Source: Dehalococcoidia bacterium
GTDB taxonomy: Bacteria; Chloroflexota; Dehalococcoidia; Dehalococcoidales; DAOWKM01
Assembly (NCBI GenBank): GCA_030643695.1
Contig: DAOWKM010000114.1
Coordinates: 1 to 13,278, forward strand
DNA: 13,278 nucleotides
Direction of reading: 5' to 3'
Part shown: one piece after another, positions 1 through 5,408 of the stretch
Layout: each line of letters begins with the position of its first letter
Numbering within the stretch: position 1 is the first letter of the stretch
Translations under genes and position numbers: made by a program
Notes under the pieces: model-generated
The model's database searches: none
Told to the model about the DNA's origin: nothing
The model's input: the letters and a program-made list of their open reading frames with translations, nothing else

Positions 1-5
1 AGATA

Positions 6-78
6 CGCGCCTAGAGGGATTCGAACCCACGACCCTCGGTTCCGAAGACCGATGCTCTATCCGCTGAGCTATAGGCGC
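6..78 (-). tRNA. tRNA-Arg (anticodon UCG)
   Basis: The reverse strand folds as a full cloverleaf. The acceptor stem GCGCCTA pairs with TAGGCGC (positions 78-72 with 13-7), and the discriminator base is G at 6. The anticodon stem TCGGT/ACCGA closes the loop CTTCGGA. With U33 in place, bases 34-36 are TCG, which decodes CGA and other CGN arginine codons. The T arm contains GGTTCGAATCC. CCA is not encoded: the bases after the discriminator are TAT. It lies directly downstream of tRNA-His in the same direction and shows no promoter of its own, so the two are probably co-transcribed. Confidence 0.95.
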
Positions 79-86
79 TAAATTAG

Positions 87-164
87 TGGGGTGAGTGGAG
101 GGATTTGAACCCTCGCTCTCCAGGGCCACAACCTGGCGCCTTAAACCACTAGGCGACACTCACC
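87..164 (-). tRNA. tRNA-His (anticodon GUG)
   Basis: The cloverleaf has an eight-pair acceptor end, GGTGAGTG with CACTCACC. This is the hallmark of tRNA-His, whose extra G-1 (position 164) pairs with C73 (position 90). The anticodon stem CCAGG/CCTGG closes the loop TTGTGGC, giving anticodon GTG (histidine). The next three bases, 89-87, read CCA, so the 3' end appears to be encoded, although chance is possible for three bases. A sigma70-type promoter ends only nine bases upstream of G-1. Confidence 0.95.
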
Positions 165-173
165 ATAGGAAAT

Positions 174-202
174 ATTATAACTGAAAAACCCTAGGCTTTC
201 AA
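174..202 (-). promoter_or_regulatory. Promoter of the tRNA-His/tRNA-Arg unit
   Basis: On the minus strand, TTGAAA (202-197) and a perfect TATAAT (179-174) are separated by exactly 17 bases. Transcription would begin near 167, two or three bases before tRNA-His G-1. The -35 box falls in the loop region of the terminator hairpin of the upstream Smr gene, so the two signals overlap. Confidence 0.75.
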
Positions 203-212
203 TTGTAGCCTA
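184..212 (-). terminator. Rho-independent terminator after the Smr gene
   Basis: On the minus strand, TAGGCT (212-207) pairs with AGCCTA (197-192) across a nine-base loop, followed by GGG and TTTTT (188-184). It begins 11 bases after the Smr stop codon. The stem is short (6 bp), so termination may be partial, allowing some read-through into the tRNA genes. Confidence 0.6.
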
Positions 213-222
213 TTGGGAATGC

Positions 223-510
223 CTATTTTAAGGCTAGCTCCACAATAGTAACCCCAGCTTCTCCCTCACCATAGCCACCAGGTCGGTATGATTTGACTAG
301 AGGATGCTGGGCAAGTTGCTCCCGAACTATCTGTCGCAGGGTTCCTGTCCCCTTACCATGAATTACCGTAACTTGGTATAAGCCAGCCATAAAGGCATCA
401 TTTAGGCATCGGTCAAGCTTCAGCAGTGCTTCATCTACGGTGAGGTGGCGAAGATACACCTCATCTATTGCCGGTGTTTTATTGACATGACGCTTATTCC
501 GGCGCACCAT
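223..510 (-). CDS. Stand-alone Smr-domain protein (MutS2 C-terminal type)
   Basis: The 95-residue protein is essentially one Smr domain. Family features are the segment VYLRHLTVDEAL, the long helix before the loop, the signature HGKGTGTLR, HPLVKSYR, and the closing GEGEAGVTIVEL. Smr domains are nucleases or nucleic-acid binders, best known as the C-terminus of MutS2, which acts on recombination intermediates or collided ribosomes. Here the MutS ATPase and clamp are absent. The start chosen is the ATG at 510, preceded by AGGAAGAG about ten bases upstream. The frame stays open to 615, but that extension runs through tRNA-Lys and is not coding. The gene sits between tRNA-Lys and tRNA-His and has its own terminator. 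Its substrate cannot be deduced from sequence alone. Confidence 0.85.
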   Translation of the reverse strand: MVRRNKRHVNKTPAIDEVYLRHLTVDEALLKLDRCLNDAFMAGLYQVTVIHGKGTGTLRQIVREQLAQHPLVKSYRPGGYGEGEAGVTIVELALK

Positions 511-554
511 AGCTAATGCTCTTCCTAACCTGGGGAACCTTATAAGATACGGTC

Positions 555-630
555 TGGTGAGCCGCACAGGACTCGAACCTGTAACCGGCTGATTAAGAGT
601 CAGCTGCTCTTCCAATTGAGCTAGCGGCCC
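555..630 (-). tRNA. tRNA-Lys (anticodon CUU)
   Basis: This is a complete cloverleaf. The acceptor stem GGGCCGC (630-624) pairs with GCGGCTC (565-559) with one G-U pair. The discriminator is A at 558 and CCA is encoded at 557-555. The anticodon stem GCTGA/TCAGC closes the loop CTCTTAA, giving anticodon CTT (lysine AAG). The T arm is ACAGGTTCGAGTCCTGT. The 5' 42 bases plus one flanking base recur identically at 3092-3134, so this gene marks one boundary of a probable integration scar. No strong promoter is evident directly upstream. A weak candidate is TTGACG-18-TAATTA in the decayed frame next door. Confidence 0.96.
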
Positions 631-642
631 ATGCTATCCGGA

Positions 643-822
643 CTAGGACTCTTTGCTAACATCCTCCGTAATTACTCTTGGCTCCAGCATCTCGTCAAAA
701 CGCCTAGCGTCTCTGTCCTGAGTCAGTTTTTATAGTTGCTTCGGGTCGGGGGCTATCTCAAACGCAGCGATTTGGGTCTAGTTCCTGATAAACTTCTCAA
801 CACTTTCCAGCTGGTCTAACAT
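643..822 (-). pseudogene. Possible decayed gene remnant, 60 codons with two in-frame stops
   Basis: On the minus strand one frame runs from the ATG at 822 to TAG at 643. It has stops at codon 15 (TAG) and codon 31 (TAA) but otherwise reads like protein. The three pieces are MLDQLESVEKFIRN, TQIAAFEIAPDPKQL and a 28-residue piece that includes LTQDRDARRFDEMLEPRV. Charged, helix-like composition persists across both stops, as expected of a gene fragment decaying by point mutation. It begins three bases after the acs stop and ends just before tRNA-Lys, inside the repeat-bracketed segment. I do not recognise the family. Chance is the main alternative, since the region is only 180 bases. Confidence 0.35.
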
Positions 823-825
823 AGT

Positions 826-2805
826 TCATGCTCTCTTTGCCTCTAAAAGTTTCTTGGCTTTTCCAGAGGCATTCTTTAGCCTTTCGTATGCTCTCTTCAC
901 CTCTTCTACTGATGCCGTATCCTCTAAAGTAGTGAGGTCGCCGAGGCTCTGCCCTGTGGCTACTGCTTTGAGCACGCGGCGTATAATCTTACCGCTTCTT
1001 GTTTTGGGTAGAGATTCTACAAAGTAAATTTCATCCGGTGTGGCGATGGGACCAATAGCGTGGCGAAGATGTTGAATTATTTCTTTTTTCAGAGTAGATG
1101 AAGGCGATTCACCTTCAATGAGGGTGATGAATAAAACGAGAGCTTCACCCTTTATTTCGTCTGGCTTGCTTGCCACCGCCGCCTCAGCTACCGAAGGGTG
1201 AGCTATGACCGCATCCTCAATCTCTGCTGTGCCGATGCGGTGCCCAGCTATCTTGAGTACCTCATCAGCCCTGCCTAACAGCCAGAAATAACCATCCTCA
1301 TCACGCATGGCAAAGTCCCCCGAATAGTATAAGCCAGGAAAGTGCGACCAGTATGATTCTTGGTAGCGCTGTGGACTCTCATAGATATCAAGCAGCATAC
1401 CAGGCCATGGCTTCCTTATTATGAGCAAGCCTGTCTGATTTGGTGGTAGTTCTTTGCCACTAGCATCAACTACGGCGGCATCAACACCGGGAAGAGGCAG
1501 AGTTGCTGACCCCGGTTTTAGTGGTATCGCCTCAATTCCAGGGGCAGGTGCAATCATAATACCTCCGGTCTCAGTCTGCCACCAAGTGTCAACAATAGGA
1601 CACCTATCCTGCCCAATATGTTTGTAAAACCACTGCCATGCCTCAGGGTTTATGGGTTCACCAACACTCCCCAGAAGCTCAAGACTAGAGAGGTCATGTT
1701 TTTCCAGCCACTCTTTTCCAGCACGCATAAACATCCGAATCGCGGTTGGAGATGTATAGAAGATGGTGACTCCGTATTTCTCTATTATATCCCACCACCG
1801 GTCAACCGTTGGGTAATCAGGGGCTCCTTCGTAAAGGACAATAGCGGCGCCATGGGAGAGGGGGGCATAGACTATGGAGCTATGACCAGTTACCCAGCCA
1901 ACATCGGCGGTGCACCAGAAGACAGACTCGTCTCTTATATTGAATACCCACTGGTATGTTGAGTGATTGAATACAAGGTAGCCGCCGGTACTGTGAACAA
2001 CGCCCTTCGGTTTCCCAGTAGTCCCCGAGGTATAAAGGATATATAGTGGGTGGTTAGATTCCACTGGCTCAGGGGTTACAAACGACTCAGCATCTTCAAG
2101 CATAGAGGAAAGCCACACATCTCTTCCCTCAGTCCACGGTATCGCTTCCCCTGTCCTTTTAACCACGACTACCTTCTCCACAGAGGGACAGCGCTTCAAC
2201 GCTTCATCAGTTATCTCCTTGAGCGCTATTATCTTGCCGCGGCGATATCCACCATCGGCGGTAACAATGACCTTTGCCTGGATATCATTGACCCTGTCGG
2301 CTATTGCCTGGGCACTGAATCCGGAGAATATCACCGTGTGCACCGCCCCAATCCGGGCGCAGGCGAGCATTAAATAGGGGAGTTCCAGAATCATAGGCAG
2401 ATAAAGGACAACCTTATCTCCTTTACCAACCCCAAGCTTTTTCAGGACAGAAGCAATGCGGTTGACAGCCCGGAAAAGGGTAGAATAACTACACACCCTT
2501 GTCTCACCCGTCTCTCCTTCCCAGTAGATTGCCACCTTGCTTTTCCTCCATGTCCTCACATGGCGGTCAATGCACTGGAAGGAAGCGTTGAGTTTCCCCC
2601 CGACAAACCACTTGGCATAGGGAGGCTTCCAATCCAAGACCTTATCCCAGGTCTTATACCAATCCAGCTTTCGCGCTTCCTCTGCCCAAAATCCTTTGGG
2701 GTCATCCAGTGAGTGGCGGTGCATCTCTATATACCGCTTCAGTGGCCACATACGTGTGCCCGTGGGTAAGGAGCTAACGGTTTCTGCTTCTGTAGAATTA
2801 GTCAT
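826..2805 (-). CDS. acs: Acetyl-CoA synthetase, AMP-forming
   Basis: The 659-residue enzyme activates acetate with ATP to acetyl-AMP and then forms acetyl-CoA, in the cytoplasm; its length is typical of Acs. Visible motifs, in order, are the N-terminal Acs region (KGFWAEEARKLDWYKTWDKV), the CoA-site segment GAVHTVIFSGFSAQAIADR, the AMP-binding loop YTSGTTGKPKGVVH (around residues 258-271), WWQTETGG, YYSGDFAMRDEDGYFWLLGRADEVLKIAGHR, and the C-terminal PKTRSGKIIRR. The lysine of that last motif (about 606) is the catalytic lysine commonly controlled by acetylation. The ATG at 2805 is chosen because AGGAG lies four bases upstream and the predicted transcription start is near 2828; an in-frame ATG at 2820 would have almost no leader. 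The gene has its own strong promoter and sits alone between two copies of tRNA-Lys sequence, which suggests acquisition as cargo. Confidence 0.96.
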   Translation of the reverse strand: MTNSTEAETVSSLPTGTRMWPLKRYIEMHRHSLDDPKGFWAEEARKLDWYKTWDKVLDWKPPYAKWFVGGKLNASFQCIDRHVRTWRKSKVAIYWEGETGETRVCSYSTLFRAVNRIASVLKKLGVGKGDKVVLYLPMILELPYLMLACARIGAVHTVIFSGFSAQAIADRVNDIQAKVIVTADGGYRRGKIIALKEITDEALKRCPSVEKVVVVKRTGEAIPWTEGRDVWLSSMLEDAESFVTPEPVESNHPLYILYTSGTTGKPKGVVHSTGGYLVFNHSTYQWVFNIRDESVFWCTADVGWVTGHSSIVYAPLSHGAAIVLYEGAPDYPTVDRWWDIIEKYGVTIFYTSPTAIRMFMRAGKEWLEKHDLSSLELLGSVGEPINPEAWQWFYKHIGQDRCPIVDTWWQTETGGIMIAPAPGIEAIPLKPGSATLPLPGVDAAVVDASGKELPPNQTGLLIIRKPWPGMLLDIYESPQRYQESYWSHFPGLYYSGDFAMRDEDGYFWLLGRADEVLKIAGHRIGTAEIEDAVIAHPSVAEAAVASKPDEIKGEALVLFITLIEGESPSSTLKKEIIQHLRHAIGPIATPDEIYFVESLPKTRSGKIIRRVLKAVATGQSLGDLTTLEDTASVEEVKRAYERLKNASGKAKKLLEAKRA

Positions 2806-2834
2806 ATTTCTCCTGTTCATTATCTTTTCAGTTC

Positions 2835-2864
2835 ATTTTATCCCTATATTCAGTGGCTTGTCAA
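2835..2864 (-). promoter_or_regulatory. Promoter of acs
   Basis: On the minus strand a perfect TTGACA (2864-2859) and TAAAAT (2840-2835, five of six matches) are separated by 18 bases. The expected transcription start is about 2828, which leaves a leader of about 23 bases containing the AGGAG ribosome-binding site before the ATG at 2805. Confidence 0.75.
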
Positions 2865-3091
2865 AGTAGATATCACTAGATAGATGCGTGGCTATCGGTG
2901 TAACCTTTAATTCTCAAAATTCTCAACTGGAGAAAGTAGCTTATATACTGCCTGGCTCCAATTTAATGCCATCCACCACGGTTACATTTTCACCCAGCAC
3001 TGGGTGGCACAGCCAGATACAAACTACGGCTTTTGCCTAAACCAGATGACACGAAATCGTATCTGAGGGAACCAGGTGGCACATCAAGTTT
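2865..3091. other. Intergenic stretch upstream of acs, no complete gene
   Basis: This region holds no complete gene on either strand. On the minus strand 2941-3036 is an open run without a convincing start whose end reads PVLGENVTVVDGIKLEPGSI before a TAA. It looks protein-like, but an upstream in-frame TAG at 3037-3039 closes it. Two imperfect copies of a GGTGGCAC word occur near 3003 and 3075. I read the stretch as decayed sequence inside the tRNA-Lys-bracketed segment. Confidence 0.4.
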
Positions 3092-3134
3092 CTGATTAAG
3101 AGTCAGCTGCTCTTCCAATTGAGCTAGCGGCCCA
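3092..3134 (-). pseudogene. Truncated tRNA-Lys copy (5' half), direct repeat of 589-631
   Basis: These 43 bases are identical to 589-631. They cover tRNA-Lys from its first base through the D arm, anticodon loop and 3' strand of the anticodon stem, plus one flanking base. Identity then stops: the intact gene continues CCGGTTAC, whereas this copy continues AAACTTGATG. There is no variable loop, T arm or acceptor 3' strand, so it cannot form a tRNA. Both copies point the same way. This is the pattern left when an element recombines inside a tRNA gene, here with the 5' half duplicated. No integrase is visible between the copies. Confidence 0.85.
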
Positions 3135-3145
3135 CAGGCAATCTC

Positions 3146-3174
3146 AGTTTAACAAACCCTAAATTCCTGTGCAA
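3146..3174 (-). promoter_or_regulatory. Possible ancestral tRNA-Lys promoter in front of the truncated copy
   Basis: On the minus strand TTGCAC (3174-3169) and TAAACT (3151-3146) are separated by 17 bases. TAAACT ends 12 bases before the first base of the truncated tRNA-Lys, the right distance for a tRNA promoter. The boxes match the consensus only moderately (three and four of six), so the call rests mainly on spacing and position. Confidence 0.35.
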
Positions 3175-3190
3175 CTTACACTTATAATTT

Positions 3191-4417
3191 TTATTTAACG
3201 CTATCTTTTAGCTTTTGATGGCTGGTCATCACAGCAACCGTGTTTAGGAAGTCCTTCAATGAGGCACTCTGCTCTCTTAGCTTCTTTAACTCAAGCCCAA
3301 TTGGGCTAATTGAGATTGGGCTATCAGCATAGGCACCATGAAAGGCAAAATAGGCTTGATTCAACTTTCTAATATAATGGCCCTTTGAGGCTAAGTATTG
3401 CCGTTTCTGTTCCATATATTCCTCAGCCTGCTCAATTTCTCCCTCAGCTAGATATTTATCAACAGTTTTTCTTATCTCTCTCATCTCGCGGTTAAAATCA
3501 AATTCTGACCCTGCTTCCCCCTTGTGATTAGCTCCATTCTCATATCCAGGATAGTATTTTTCACATACAATAGAGCCAATTTCCTTGCTGACCATACCGG
3601 CTAGGGTTTCATTCATAGTAGCGATTTCATAATTTCTGGACATGCCGGCCAAATCTAATAAGTATAAAAATCCCAGCGGCTTGAAGGCCAGATATTGATG
3701 TAGCCACTCCTCAGTAGCAGTATCAATGGTAAACCGTAAACTCGCCTCATCAGTCACGAAGCTGGGATATGTGGCGCAGCCACCAAGCCTTACCACTAAC
3801 GAAGAGACACCTAACCTATCGACCTCAGCTTCAATACCCTCCATTTCCTCAAGGGTAAGGTTCTGCTCAAGGAGAACCTCTCTCATGCTCTCTATTCTGT
3901 CTCTAGGTGAAACCACTAGCAAATATGGTGGCTCCTCCAGTTTGAAATTTACTGGTGGAAAGCTAACCTTGAGCTTTATGTATCTATCTACTGGATTGAA
4001 GATGCCCTGCTGAGCCAGGGTCTCTTTTATCTGCCTTTCTATTATTGTCTCTACTATGTCGGCTAAAGCCATTCTTTGTTCTTGCAACATATTTAGTTCA
4101 GCTTCAAGCGAAGCTAGGTTGCTTTGCTCATTGCCAGCATTGACGGCTTCTATCTTTGAACTTAACGCCTTTATCCGCTCAACAGAGGAAAAGAAGTCTA
4201 TGACCGTATAGACTTCATCATCAGCCTTTTTATTCTTGCTGAAAATCCACTGATTTGCTTCCTGCAAGATAGCCCTGGACTCCCATTTCACAATACTGAA
4301 ATTGTATGACTTCACGATTGAGCCTAGGTGATTATCAAAATCTCGTGTGGGGCTGCAGCTTCCACCGAGCAAACCAAGCAGCAGTAAACCTATTATGACA
4401 GTCAATTTTATTTTCAA
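3191..4417 (-). CDS. Secreted lipoprotein of unknown function with a degenerate metalloprotease-like motif
   Basis: The 408-residue protein starts at a TTG codon. No ATG is in place, but the sequence following TTG is a clear signal peptide: KIK, a hydrophobic stretch, then LLGGSC with Cys21 as the probable lipidated residue. It is likely anchored on the outside of the membrane. Residues about 78-135 are rich in heptad-like Leu, Glu and Lys and probably form a coiled coil. Residues 236-240 read EEWLH followed by QYLAFKPLG, and residues 269-280 read NETLAGMVSKEI. This spacing resembles zinc proteases with HExxH and a downstream glutamate ligand, except that the first histidine is glutamate. A weak Shine-Dalgarno (GAAGG) lies about ten bases upstream of TTG. 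I do not recognise a named family; the protease resemblance is inference by eye. Confidence 0.75.
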   Translation of the reverse strand: MKIKLTVIIGLLLLGLLGGSCSPTRDFDNHLGSIVKSYNFSIVKWESRAILQEANQWIFSKNKKADDEVYTVIDFFSSVERIKALSSKIEAVNAGNEQSNLASLEAELNMLQEQRMALADIVETIIERQIKETLAQQGIFNPVDRYIKLKVSFPPVNFKLEEPPYLLVVSPRDRIESMREVLLEQNLTLEEMEGIEAEVDRLGVSSLVVRLGGCATYPSFVTDEASLRFTIDTATEEWLHQYLAFKPLGFLYLLDLAGMSRNYEIATMNETLAGMVSKEIGSIVCEKYYPGYENGANHKGEAGSEFDFNREMREIRKTVDKYLAEGEIEQAEEYMEQKRQYLASKGHYIRKLNQAYFAFHGAYADSPISISPIGLELKKLREQSASLKDFLNTVAVMTSHQKLKDSVK

Positions 4418-4463
4418 TTCGGTTTTACCTTCACTTATAACTTCCGCATTCGTTTATTAAAAA

Positions 4464-4492
4464 TTTGGTGATGACAGTTTCAGTGCTATAAT
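4464..4492 (+). promoter_or_regulatory. Promoter of the J-domain gene
   Basis: TATAAT at 4487-4492 is preceded by TG at 4484-4485, giving a perfect extended -10 (TGCTATAAT). The -35 region (TTTGGT at 4464-4469, 17-base spacing) is weak, as extended -10 promoters allow. The expected transcription start is near 4499, leaving a leader of about 38 bases with AAGGA ahead of the ATG at 4537. Confidence 0.65.
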
Positions 4493-4536
4493 AATACCAT
4501 TGTAGTCCGTTGTTAACTACTAGATAAGGAAATGGT

Positions 4537-5358
4537 ATGAAAGATTACTACCAAATTCTTGGCATTCCTGATGATGCCAGTCACGAAGATATAAAGAGGG
4601 TGTTTAGGAAGCTTGCCTTTAAATATCACCCGGATACTAATCCTGGTAATGAGAAGCAAGCTGAGGAAAAGTTTAAGGAAATAAATGAGGCTTATGGTGT
4701 GCTTGGGGATAAGGACAAAAGGCGACAGTATGATTTTGCCAAAAAGGGGCAGTTTGTTGGCTATGGGCCAGGATATGAAGGCTTTCAGTATTCCCAGCAG
4801 GATATATTCCGGGACATTTTCTCCAATCGGGTTATGTTTGATGAGCTGAACCGAATGTTTAATCAAGCTGGCCTTAGATTTGACCAGGATTTCCTCAATC
4901 GGGTGTTTTTTCAAGGTGGTGGTGCTATATTTCAATTCTTTGCCACTCCTGATGGGACAGGCCAAAGAACCTACAGGTTTGGGGGTAGACCAATCCATCA
5001 GCAGCCCTACCCACAAACTAAAGCCTTTGGTTACCGGCCGAGTTTGATTGAAAGATTACTCTCCAGAATAGTGGTAAAGATTGGTAGGTATACTCTGCGT
5101 AAGCTATTTGGCTTCCAATATGAACCTCTACCCGAGCAGAACCTTGACCAACATATTGAACTTGAGATTTCTTTGGCTGAGGCAGCCGCTGGTGGTGAAA
5201 AGCAGGTCAACTACAAAAGGGACAATAGGCTAAAGAAATTAATGGTTAAGATACCACGAGGGGTTAAGTCAGGGACTAAAATCAGGCTGAAGGGTATGGG
5301 TATAATAGAAGGCAAGAAATCTGGCGACCTCTATCTACATATAAAGGTAAAAGGCTAA
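4537..5358 (+). CDS. Short DnaJ/CbpA-like J-domain co-chaperone
   Basis: Residues 1-68 form a canonical J domain (DYYQILGIPDDAS, then HPD at 31-33, then AYGVLGDKDKRRQYD). The HPD triad stimulates the ATPase of DnaK-type Hsp70. A long linker rich in Phe, Gly and Gln follows (about 70-165). The last 70 residues resemble a single DnaJ C-terminal beta domain (IELEISLAEAAAGG, VKIPRGVKSGTKIRLKGMG, GDLYLHIKVKG). The CxxCxGxG zinc fingers of full DnaJ are absent, and only one substrate-binding domain is visible where DnaJ and CbpA have two, so at 273 residues it is shorter than either. The ATG is supported by AAGGA about seven bases upstream. The MmgE/PrpD gene begins 50 bases downstream and may share the transcript. 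It is probably an accessory co-chaperone rather than the main DnaJ. Confidence 0.88.
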   Translation: MKDYYQILGIPDDASHEDIKRVFRKLAFKYHPDTNPGNEKQAEEKFKEINEAYGVLGDKDKRRQYDFAKKGQFVGYGPGYEGFQYSQQDIFRDIFSNRVMFDELNRMFNQAGLRFDQDFLNRVFFQGGGAIFQFFATPDGTGQRTYRFGGRPIHQQPYPQTKAFGYRPSLIERLLSRIVVKIGRYTLRKLFGFQYEPLPEQNLDQHIELEISLAEAAAGGEKQVNYKRDNRLKKLMVKIPRGVKSGTKIRLKGMGIIEGKKSGDLYLHIKVKG

Positions 5359-5408
5359 TTCGCTGATATTTAAGAATCCCTAATTTAAACTAGGGGAGGA
5401 GATATAAG

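Noticed and set aside
511..615. N-terminal extension of the Smr gene to an ATG at 615
   Set aside because: The added 35 codons run through tRNA-Lys and its 3' flank. The ATG at 510 has a Shine-Dalgarno and begins where the Smr domain needs it.
643..822. Stop-codon readthrough or recoding (for example pyrrolysine) in the frame after acs
   Set aside because: One stop is TAG and the other TAA, no recoding elements are visible, and the neighbourhood already shows decay. A pseudogene is simpler.
1618..2373. Plus-strand open frames of about 100 codons opposite acs
   Set aside because: They lie antisense to a well-conserved enzyme, show no domain signature and no ribosome-binding site, and follow from the codon pattern of acs.
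2806..2820. Longer acs start at the ATG at 2820
   Set aside because: It lies only about eight bases from the predicted transcription start and lacks a Shine-Dalgarno, whereas the ATG at 2805 has AGGAG.
4513..5016. Minus-strand 167-codon open frame opposite the J-domain gene
   Set aside because: The plus strand encodes an unmistakable J domain over the same bases. The antisense product has no family features.
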